5,345 nucleotides of DNA from an uncultured Clostridium sp. Its GTDB lineage: Bacteria > Bacillota > Clostridia > Christensenellales > Pumilibacteraceae. The stretch covers positions 1 through 5,345 of the forward strand of contig USKH01000093.1 in the NCBI GenBank assembly GCA_900555125.1, read 5' to 3'. Below are positions 1 to 5,287 of this stretch, in pieces. A program made the translations under genes and the position numbers. Under the pieces are notes generated by a model, which saw only the letters and a list, made by a program, of their open reading frames with translations, was not told the DNA's origin and ran no database searches. Positions within the stretch are counted from its first letter, which is position 1. Every line of letters starts with the position of its first letter.

Positions 1-158
1 ACCGTTAATGGCGTCTTTAATTCATGAGAGGCATCGGCAATGAATTGACGCTGCTGCGCCCAGGCTGTTTCCACTGGCCGAAAGACCCAGTTCGACAATC
101 GCCAGACGAGACAGAAAAAAATAAACCAAGCAACATTCCCATAAATACTATCCACCAT
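1..158 (-). pseudogene. Sensor histidine kinase fragment (end of TM helix plus HisKA H-box), 5' part missing, runs off the left edge
   Basis: A minus-strand frame open from the stop at 164-162 to the window edge reads, near its end, WVFRPVETAWAQQRQF followed by IADASHELKTPLTV. The SHELKTP box is the phospho-acceptor motif of HisKA kinases; the histidine codon is at 24-26. The hydrophobic run AWFIFFCLVW just before it fits the last membrane helix of a sensor kinase, and the RPVE-AW-QQRQF linker is typical of Firmicute two-component kinases. In a complete gene about 150 or more residues of sensor and first membrane helix would precede this point; here they are replaced by the small gene downstream of rhs. 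The only ATG (158-156) has no good Shine-Dalgarno. The DNA is visibly richer in GC left of about 110 than to the right, so the true homology may begin between about 108 and 140. I read it as a kinase gene broken by recombination, or as an assembly join. Whether the rest of the kinase lies to the left cannot be seen. Confidence 0.68.
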
Positions 159-274
159 TCTTTATTAACCAATGCGAATATTGCGACGGCAAACATAAAA
201 ATTGTTAACAATAAAAGAATTGTCAATATAATAGTCTTAACTATTTCACCTGAAAAATAGATTTTAGTTTTCAT
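17..274 (-). CDS. Small two-helix membrane protein, candidate immunity protein for the Rhs tip; C-terminal third probably spurious
   Basis: This 85-codon ORF starts 25 bases after the rhs stop, the usual place for an immunity gene. Residues 1-12 (MKTKIYFSGEIV) are short and polar. About 13-35 form a strongly hydrophobic helix (TIILTILLLLTIFMFAVAIF), then VNKEWW makes a turn, and about 41-55 (IVFMGMLLGLFFSV) form a second helix. A membrane immunity protein is what a pore-forming or membrane-inserting toxin tip would need. From about residue 54 the character changes to SSGDCRTGSFGQWKQPGR and onward, which is polar and without pattern. That DNA is the histidine-kinase H-box region read in the wrong frame, and the stop at 19-17 falls inside the kinase motif. 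The gene is therefore probably truncated, with an accidental tail. I do not recognise a named family. The alternative is that it is just a small membrane protein unrelated to toxicity. Confidence 0.62.
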   Translation of the reverse strand: MKTKIYFSGEIVKTIILTILLLLTIFMFAVAIFALVNKEWWIVFMGMLLGLFFSVSSGDCRTGSFGQWKQPGRSSVNSLPMPLMN

Positions 275-301
275 TTCTTTCCCATTAATAAAGCGCCCCT
301 T
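271..301 (-). promoter_or_regulatory. Start region of the small membrane gene: weak SD and a four-codon ORF overlapping the start
   Basis: The start at 274 has only GGGA (283-280) as a Shine-Dalgarno, five bases away. A better purine run, AAGGGG (301-296), overlaps the rhs stop codon and lies ten bases before an ATG at 285. That ATG opens a four-codon ORF (ATGGGAAAGAAATGA, MGKK) whose TGA overlaps the ATG of the membrane gene as ATGA. Ribosomes ending rhs or this mini-ORF could re-initiate on the small gene, which would tie its synthesis to rhs. This is inference from spacing only. Confidence 0.3.
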
Positions 302-308
302 ACGCTTT
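290..308. repeat. Six-base inverted repeat spanning the rhs stop codon
   Basis: AAAGCG (290-295) and CGCTTT (303-308) are exact inverted partners around a seven-base loop that contains the rhs stop (302-300). On the plus strand the second arm runs into seven T (306-312), the shape of a weak intrinsic terminator for rightward transcription. On the minus strand, the direction of the genes, no U-run follows, so it is not a terminator between rhs and the small gene. It could slightly hinder ribosomes there or be chance. Confidence 0.3.
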
Positions 309-887
309 TTTTAGTTGAGTATGTATCCAATTAAAAAATTTGTAAACACATTCTTTAAAATCATCAACAACATCTTGCATCGCATACATTGCCAAGCCCA
401 CAATAAGTCCAGCAACAACTCCTATCAATGTTCCGACACCAGGAACAACAGAAGCCGCCGTTCCAGAAACATACGCGATTAACGCAATTTCAACAAATCC
501 CAAAGCAATGTCAGCAACCGCATCACTTAGTATGCGAACTCCACTTTCTCCTTTCGCTACATTCTCAATAACACCAAGAAGTGCAGAAATTCCCACAGCT
601 ATATAGTTGATCTTATCCGACATATTCACAACAGACCAACTAAAATCTTTTAACTCGTTTATAAAATGCGATTGTTTCGCCCATTGCACTAAAAATAACA
701 TAGCCAATCCGCCAATGGTTTCTATCGCATTTTTAACATTAGAAAAATGATCAGCTAAAGTAAACTCATGTACAGGGGTGTCGTCAACAACTACCGGTTT
801 GTTTATAAATTGCTTGTACTTACTGAACAGCGGTTTATTTCCTAAGAACGTTGCATTGCTGTCATTGCCCATATACCTATTACTTCC
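300..887 (-). other. Variable C-terminal tip of the Rhs protein: candidate membrane-active toxin module
   Basis: Residues about 1425-1619 follow the Rhs core. Candidate membrane segments lie at about 1481-1494 (TIGGLAMLFLVQWA), 1518-1532 (NYIAVGISALLGVIE), 1548-1567 (VADIALGFVEIALIAYVSG) and 1569-1593. The last contains G1576, G1580, G1584 and G1588 at exact four-residue spacing after a PGVG, a glycine zipper that favours tight helix packing in membranes. The protein ends in an amphipathic, basic tail (FKECVYKFFNWIHTQLKKA). No nuclease, deaminase, NADase or ADP-ribosyltransferase motif is visible. The DNA is more AT-rich than the core upstream, consistent with a tip exchanged by recombination. 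A caveat is that similar zipper segments can also act as translocation or linker regions before an enzyme domain; here nothing follows, so the tip is either the toxin or a truncated one. Confidence 0.68.
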
Positions 888-3800
888 GTACAGGGTCTGG
901 AAGTCGAGGTATTCGGCGTCGTCTGCGGAGATAAACCTGCCTGTTTCCGGATCGTAGTAACGGTTTATAAGATAATACAGCCCCAACTCTCTGTTGTAGA
1001 AATAGCCGCGATAGGTCAGGCGGTTAAGTTCCGCTATGTCGCTTGCAATGCAATAGGTTTTAACCGTTCCGTCGGAATAAAGTTCTAGCGGAAACTCCCA
1101 CGTGCTTTCAACCGTGGTTACGGTTTCTTTGCCCCACGCATTATAATTATATTTTACCACGCAATTGCCCATTCTGTCAACTATTTTGCGTACGTTGCCC
1201 TGCGCGTCTTTTACGTAGTAGAACGGAAAATCTTGGGCCTTTGCTCCGTCAAGGTCAATTTTCCACTGTCCGCGCAATGTAAAGCCTATCGCTTCTCCGC
1301 CGGCATAAATATAATTTACTTTATAATTTACCCCGTTTTTGGTACGCTCTTCACGTAAAAGGTTACCCTTTTCGTCATAGAAGAATTTACTTACATCTCC
1401 GTCGGTCACGGAACTTACAAGATAGTTTCTCACGTCGTAATTAAACGTGCGAACAATGCCGTTTTTTGTAACCGAAGTCAGCTTATTGCCGTCCCAGGAC
1501 AATTGTTTGCCTTTATATTTCGTAGGTTTGCCGGGATCGCTGTCATTTGCATACTCGGCAATTACTTCGCCGTTTATTGTCGTAAGGCGATTGAGATAGT
1601 CGTAATCGTACCTTATGGGCGTTTTTCCCGCAAGCTCCTCGGTGTGTATATGCAATTGAGTTTTTTCGGCGCAAACGCTCGTTCCGCAAATCGTTTGCCC
1701 GCAGAACGGCGCACATTCGTAATACTCGTCCGTTACGTGCGGACGAAGATCCAAATCGGCGTCGGTATATGGCATTTCGCTTTTGAAACGCAGATTGCCG
1801 TTATCGTAGTAATTGTAGACAGTGGTGGTGTCGCTTATCTCGTTGTTCTCGCGCACAAGCCGCTGTTTGCCGTCGTACTCGTACGTTATTACTTTGCCGT
1901 CCTCGGTGATTTTCGTAATATTGCCGTTTGCGTCGTATTCGTACGAATACTCGGTTGTATTCTCGCTTGCGCTGCCGGCAACTCTGTCGGTTGCGGTAAC
2001 TTTTTTTACGAGATTTTCGGTGCGTCCGTTCGGTTTCTGCGGGTACTCGTATTCGTGGCTTACGATAGCCGGACCATTGCCTTCAGACGGACAAATTTCA
2101 TCCTTGGAGAAACGCCCTATATTGTCGTAATGCGGAGTGTATTTGCATACGGCATTTCCCTCCAAACCGCTTATCTTGATCTCGCTTATGCGGTTGTCGG
2201 GATAACGCAATCCCGTCGCATTCGTTTCGTATTTATAATTGTACGTCAGAATTGAATCGTCCACGGTGATCTCTTCCGTAGTCGGTATCGATTTGTCCAG
2301 GTAGACGGTCTTTTCGTAGTTTGTTGCTCCCTCGTGTTTGACCGTCGTGAAGTACGAGGCGGTGTCCATCGTCCACTTGGAACCCACGGTATTATCCTGC
2401 GACTCGATAAGCTCGCCGGTTACTCCGGCATAGCAATAAGTCGCAACGGGCTGAGGCGGAAATTCGTCGTCATGTTCCGATTTTTCGTATACGTTAATTA
2501 TTTTTCCGTACTTATCCAGCTCGCTCTTTACGCTTTTGCCGTTTTTCGTAACTATCGAATAGTTGACGTCGCCGGCGTAGTTTGCGTCTTCTTTGTGCTC
2601 GGCGGAGTATATCGTATTTACGTCCTGTCCCACCTTATGCTCCACTTTAATGACGTTGCCGTTCCCGTCGTACGTATAATTATATTCTTCGCCGTCGCCG
2701 GTCACAACGCTTGTGACAACGCCCTCGGTGTAGCCGTATTCGTACACGGTCACAGGCTCCTCTTCGTACACGTCCGTGCGTTTCAGCTTAGTAACCAATC
2801 CGCGGTATTCGTCGTACTCGTATTCGTACACGGTGCCGTCCGGCATAGTAACTTTGGAAACGTAATCTTTTTCGTAATTATTGTCGTAAAACGTGGCGTT
2901 GTCGCGCTCGTCCCATTCTTTTATAACCGCGCCTTTTTCGCTTTGAGTTGCGGTTACAATTATATTGCGTTTCACGGAATTTCCGTTCTCGTCGGTTTGG
3001 CTGTGGAAGGTGCAATTGCTTTGATTTTCCACGTTTCCTACGACTATGTAATCGCTTGTATTGCTTATTCCGCGATAGTCCAAGGCTTTTTTGAAACGGT
3101 GTTTATCGTCGCTTTCGCTCGTCGATATAAACGCAAGGTTATCTCTTTTTACCACGTTCGCGTGCCATATCTTCTGAGTAGCCGTCTCTCCGCCGTCCGA
3201 GTTGAAGCCCGCCTCGTTCCTCACAATCATTCCGTTGCCGTCTTCCGATTCGGATATATCGTACACAAGCTCGCAACAGCCTAATGTACTTGAATTGCCC
3301 AATCCATCTACAAATTTAACATTTCGACCGTCAGGCGAAAATAAAAGCTGCCTGAACACGGACGTGAAAGTATCCGGGTCGTCGGAATATTTATATTCGG
3401 TTTTCTGATACGCCAATCTACAACCTATAAACTCCTGCGCTTTATCCACAGCAATACTCCCGTCTTCTTTCATATAGCTCCGACAAAACTGCGGCACGGA
3501 TTTGGTTTTGGACACGCCGCTACCGGCAAAGCTTATGTTGCACACCCTCAAAACATAGTTTTCGTTTACGTTGGACAGCGTAACGCGCAAAAGTTCAAGC
3601 GGTCTATCGGCTTCGGATTTTTCTGCGATTTCAAACGGAATCGCCACAAATTGCCAGTCGGTAATTTTTCCGTCTATCTGAGTTTCAACCGCAGACAAGG
3701 TTGTAAAGGCGTTGTATCCTTCATACTTGGCTTCGATTTGCACTTTAAGCCGAATTTTTTCGTTGTTTGCGTTCGCTTCGGCATTCTGCGTTCCCATCGC

Positions 3801-5159
3801 CCACGCGCTGAAAATATACATGCCTCCGCTTATCTTTTTTATATCGCCATTTATCGCCGTGTTTTCTATTGTTTTATAAATGCTTGCAGCAGACGGAATA
3901 TAAGCCGTATTGTCGGTAATCGAAGCGTCTTTTTCGGTATCGAAATCGCCGATTGCCGGCAAAAGATTTTCGCTTTTGGTCTTAGTTCTCATTCTCTCGC
4001 CGTAATAACCGTCGCGCAAATATACTCCGTTTACGGGATTGGCGCGCTCGCCCTCGTATTTGTTTAACGTATAATAATACGCTCCGTCTTCGGTTTTGAA
4101 ATGATAAGTTTCGGATATCGCGGTGTTGGTTCTCGCCGTCGTACTGCGGTCGCATTCGCCGTCCCGATAAACAAAAGTCGTGTATTTGACGTCTTTTGCC
4201 ACTTCGTATGCGCCCGAATAATGCACGCCTGCTCTGTCGATGCTGTCATACATACGCTGTTTGATTATCTTGGTTACGCGCGATTTGTCGTCGTACTCGT
4301 ATGCGTAGCGATTGCCCGTGGCGTTCGTAACCGAAATCAGGTTGCCGTTTCCCGAATCGGCGTCTGAATAACCAAACTCCATGCATTTTTCGGTTATGGG
4401 GTCACCGTTCGGCTGGCTTTCCGCCGAGGTTTGCCGCGATATTTCCAAAAGATTTCTATGTGCGTCGTATTTGTAGTACAAAATTCTTCGTCCGGTGCTG
4501 TCGCTCATTTTTGTAAGCAAGCCGCCGGTGTTGTAATACAGATAAATTTTGCGATCATCGTCGTAAATTTCCGCAGGCTTTTTGTTTTCGTACTTGATCT
4601 TAATCGTTTTATCAACGTTGTTTTTGAATTCCGTCGCCGCGTAAATGCGATTGCCGGCGCTGTCCGTCGTATATTCCGTGAACGTAACGGAGCTGCCTTT
4701 CTCGTCGAAATAAACGTACGTGCCACTCTCTGCATAAAATCCGCCGGTAAGCGAAAGCGGATTTACGTAAACTTTATCGGTTAAAATTCCGCAACGCGCA
4801 AGATATCTCTTGCTGCCGTAAAATCTTAAAAAAGTGCTTGTCGTGCCGTCGGCATTCATTAAAATAATCTTCTCATCATCGGCAAAAATTCGCTTTTCGA
4901 CACTTAATCTGAATCCGTTGCCATAAAAACCGTATTTGTTTTCGGAAATGTCAATTAACGCGCCGTTTTCATTGACTTTTATTGCGCTGTCGTAGATGTG
5001 ATAAACCGACAATGCCGGGTCGCCGAAGTTGAAGGTTATGTCTTCGGTTTGAAATTTTAGTCTGCCGGTGCATATATCCACGCTGCCGGTTCCGCTTTTA
5101 CCCAATTCGTGCGATAAAATGGCGTCGCTGTACTCTATTTTCTTTATTATTTCGCCCAT
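300..5159 (-). CDS. Rhs/YD-repeat polymorphic toxin with a hydrophobic glycine-zipper C-terminal tip (1619 aa)
   Basis: Rhs proteins form a hollow beta-shell from YD repeats, which encloses a variable C-terminal toxin. Visible in order: an N-terminal Rhs region (about 15-220) with GSVDICTGRLKF; early YD repeats (YYKYDAHRNLLEI at 228, YAYEYDDKSRVTKI at 285); a beta-sandwich insert (397-547); a main YD run (778-1270), including YNYTYDGNGNVIKV and YSYEYDANGNITKI; a Cys/His cluster (1149-1172); the Rhs core with YYVKDAQGNVRKIVDRMGN (1314) and LGLYYLINRYYDPETGRFIS (1392-1411); and a tip of about 195 residues. The chosen start has GGAGG six bases upstream. The frame stays open to a stop at 5261-5259 but has no other ATG. 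There is no signal peptide or N-terminal trafficking domain, so the export route is unknown. The tip ends in membrane-prone helices, not in a recognisable enzyme, which suggests a pore-former or membrane-disrupting toxin. The Rhs identity is certain; the toxin activity is inferred. Confidence 0.97.
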   Translation of the reverse strand: MGEIIKKIEYSDAILSHELGKSGTGSVDICTGRLKFQTEDITFNFGDPALSVYHIYDSAIKVNENGALIDISENKYGFYGNGFRLSVEKRIFADDEKIILMNADGTTSTFLRFYGSKRYLARCGILTDKVYVNPLSLTGGFYAESGTYVYFDEKGSSVTFTEYTTDSAGNRIYAATEFKNNVDKTIKIKYENKKPAEIYDDDRKIYLYYNTGGLLTKMSDSTGRRILYYKYDAHRNLLEISRQTSAESQPNGDPITEKCMEFGYSDADSGNGNLISVTNATGNRYAYEYDDKSRVTKIIKQRMYDSIDRAGVHYSGAYEVAKDVKYTTFVYRDGECDRSTTARTNTAISETYHFKTEDGAYYYTLNKYEGERANPVNGVYLRDGYYGERMRTKTKSENLLPAIGDFDTEKDASITDNTAYIPSAASIYKTIENTAINGDIKKISGGMYIFSAWAMGTQNAEANANNEKIRLKVQIEAKYEGYNAFTTLSAVETQIDGKITDWQFVAIPFEIAEKSEADRPLELLRVTLSNVNENYVLRVCNISFAGSGVSKTKSVPQFCRSYMKEDGSIAVDKAQEFIGCRLAYQKTEYKYSDDPDTFTSVFRQLLFSPDGRNVKFVDGLGNSSTLGCCELVYDISESEDGNGMIVRNEAGFNSDGGETATQKIWHANVVKRDNLAFISTSESDDKHRFKKALDYRGISNTSDYIVVGNVENQSNCTFHSQTDENGNSVKRNIIVTATQSEKGAVIKEWDERDNATFYDNNYEKDYVSKVTMPDGTVYEYEYDEYRGLVTKLKRTDVYEEEPVTVYEYGYTEGVVTSVVTGDGEEYNYTYDGNGNVIKVEHKVGQDVNTIYSAEHKEDANYAGDVNYSIVTKNGKSVKSELDKYGKIINVYEKSEHDDEFPPQPVATYCYAGVTGELIESQDNTVGSKWTMDTASYFTTVKHEGATNYEKTVYLDKSIPTTEEITVDDSILTYNYKYETNATGLRYPDNRISEIKISGLEGNAVCKYTPHYDNIGRFSKDEICPSEGNGPAIVSHEYEYPQKPNGRTENLVKKVTATDRVAGSASENTTEYSYEYDANGNITKITEDGKVITYEYDGKQRLVRENNEISDTTTVYNYYDNGNLRFKSEMPYTDADLDLRPHVTDEYYECAPFCGQTICGTSVCAEKTQLHIHTEELAGKTPIRYDYDYLNRLTTINGEVIAEYANDSDPGKPTKYKGKQLSWDGNKLTSVTKNGIVRTFNYDVRNYLVSSVTDGDVSKFFYDEKGNLLREERTKNGVNYKVNYIYAGGEAIGFTLRGQWKIDLDGAKAQDFPFYYVKDAQGNVRKIVDRMGNCVVKYNYNAWGKETVTTVESTWEFPLELYSDGTVKTYCIASDIAELNRLTYRGYFYNRELGLYYLINRYYDPETGRFISADDAEYLDFQTLYGSNRYMGNDSNATFLGNKPLFSKYKQFINKPVVVDDTPVHEFTLADHFSNVKNAIETIGGLAMLFLVQWAKQSHFINELKDFSWSVVNMSDKINYIAVGISALLGVIENVAKGESGVRILSDAVADIALGFVEIALIAYVSGTAASVVPGVGTLIGVVAGLIVGLAMYAMQDVVDDFKECVYKFFNWIHTQLKKA
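921..1223 (-). other. Rhs-associated core domain within the rhs gene
   Basis: Residues about 1313-1413 carry the conserved core: YYVKDAQGNVRKIVDRMGN, then VVKYNYNAWGKE, then LTYRGYFYNRELGLYYLINR and YYDPETGRFISADD. In the family this segment closes the shell and precedes the variable tip. The usual next element, an N-x-Y-x-Y-x-x-N-N-P stretch ending in DPxG, is degenerate here: NRYMGNDSNATFLGNKPL at 1427-1444 has neither the NP nor the DPxG. Confidence 0.92.
1350..2828 (-). repeat. Main YD-repeat array of the rhs gene
   Basis: Residues about 778-1270 hold irregular copies of the roughly 20-residue YD unit, whose core is aromatic-x-YD-x-x-G-N/R-(I/L/V)-x-x-(I/V). Clear copies start at 778 (YEYEYDEYRGLVTKL), 826 (YNYTYDGNGNVIKVE), 1071 (YSYEYDANGNITKI), 1092 (TYEYDGKQRLVRE), 1115 (YNYYDNGNLRFKSE), 1184 (YDYDYLNRLTTI), 1239 (FNYDVRNYLVSS) and 1259 (FFYDEKGNLLRE). 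Between 840 and 1070 the units are degenerate. At DNA level the shared TACGANTACGA words recur in several units; this is protein-driven repetition, not a tandem DNA array. Confidence 0.9.
3519..3971 (-). other. Carbohydrate-binding-like beta-sandwich insert in the Rhs shell
   Basis: Residues about 397-547 interrupt the YD pattern with ENLLPAIGDFDTE, SASIYKTIE, GGMYIFSAWAMG, a run of alternating beta-type residues, then TDWQFVAIPFEI and YVLRVCNISF. A start with NLLP, a central (Y/F)xFSxW strand, a DWxxVxxPF strand near the end and a final xLxVxNIxF are the layout of CBM4/9-type jelly rolls often embedded in Firmicute Rhs and wall-associated proteins. It might bind glycans on target cells or serve as part of the shell. 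The fold is assigned by pattern only. Confidence 0.6.
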
Positions 5160-5209
5160 GCGCCGCCTCCATGCCCGCCGGGCAATCTTTTTGTGTATAA
5201 TTTTTTCAT
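5147..5209 (-). CDS. 20-codon leader ORF overlapping the rhs start
   Basis: MKKLYTKRLPGGHGGGAWAK begins at 5209 with the best ribosome binding site in the window: AGGAG at 5220-5216, six bases from the ATG. It ends at the TAA 5149-5147, 13 bases inside rhs, which it overlaps in a different frame. The peptide is basic and glycine-rich and has no membrane segment. It could be a leader whose translation opens the hairpin next to the rhs Shine-Dalgarno (translational coupling). Alternatively its start may be the original rhs start put out of frame by one lost A in the A6 run at 5206-5201. No family is recognised, and expression is unproven. Confidence 0.42.
   Translation of the reverse strand: MKKLYTKRLPGGHGGGAWAK
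5160..5184 (-). promoter_or_regulatory. rhs Shine-Dalgarno with an adjacent small hairpin
   Basis: GGAGG at 5170-5166 lies six bases before the rhs ATG, an ideal spacing that decides the start. Just upstream, TGCCC (5184-5180) and GGGCA (5176-5172) form a five-pair GC-rich stem with the loop GGC, ending one base before the Shine-Dalgarno. This GC-rich patch stands out in an A-rich leader. A ribosome translating the leader ORF would pass through the hairpin. Confidence 0.5.
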
Positions 5210-5210
5210 C

Positions 5211-5283
5211 TTTCTCTCCTTTTTCGTTTGTATTTTGCCTGTTTTTCTCTCTTTTGTGCTACTTCATGTCGTTTCTCTCCTTT
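5211..5283 (-). repeat. Duplicated RBS-like 12-mer in the rhs leader
   Basis: AAAGGAGAGAAA occurs exactly twice, at 5222-5211 and 5283-5272. Each copy is followed by an ATG: ATGAAAAAA at 5209 (the leader ORF) and ATGAAGTAG at 5267 (a two-codon ORF). A degenerate third copy, AAAAGAGAGAAAAA, lies at about 5255-5242. The matching layout of RBS, ATG and AAR looks like duplication of a start region. No convincing -35/-10 promoter was found in 5160-5345. Confidence 0.5.
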
Positions 5284-5287
5284 GTTG

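Noticed and set aside
24..260. 78-codon plus-strand frame opposite the small membrane gene
   Set aside because: Overlaps the better-supported minus-strand gene completely, has no good ribosome binding site and shows no plausible domain.
290..312. Intrinsic terminator for rhs
   Set aside because: The stem is only six pairs, the T-run is on the plus-strand side, and on the minus strand the hairpin is followed by ATTAATGG. It also overlaps the rhs stop, leaving the small gene in the same transcript.
1503..2255. 250-codon plus-strand open frame opposite rhs
   Set aside because: Same explanation: a shadow of the YD-repeat region with no family features.
1350..2828. Tandem DNA repeats or a CRISPR-like array from recurring TACGAATACGA words
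   Set aside because: The words are unevenly spaced, diverge and stay in frame with YD units; they reflect the protein repeat.
2334..3284. 316-codon plus-strand open frame opposite rhs
   Set aside because: Antisense to a certain coding region. The product is a repetitive mix of VFV, AVF and FVH words that mirrors the Y/D/E/G codon bias of YD repeats, and it has no recognisable domain or ribosome binding site.
4064..4735. Minus-strand frames of 61 and 76 codons inside rhs
   Set aside because: Out-of-frame readings of the same strand within rhs, rich in R/T/K with no structure; the rhs frame itself is uninterrupted there.
5190..5200. TATACA as a -10 box for rhs
   Set aside because: No TTGACA-like -35 lies 16-18 bases upstream, and the site is inside the leader ORF after its RBS.
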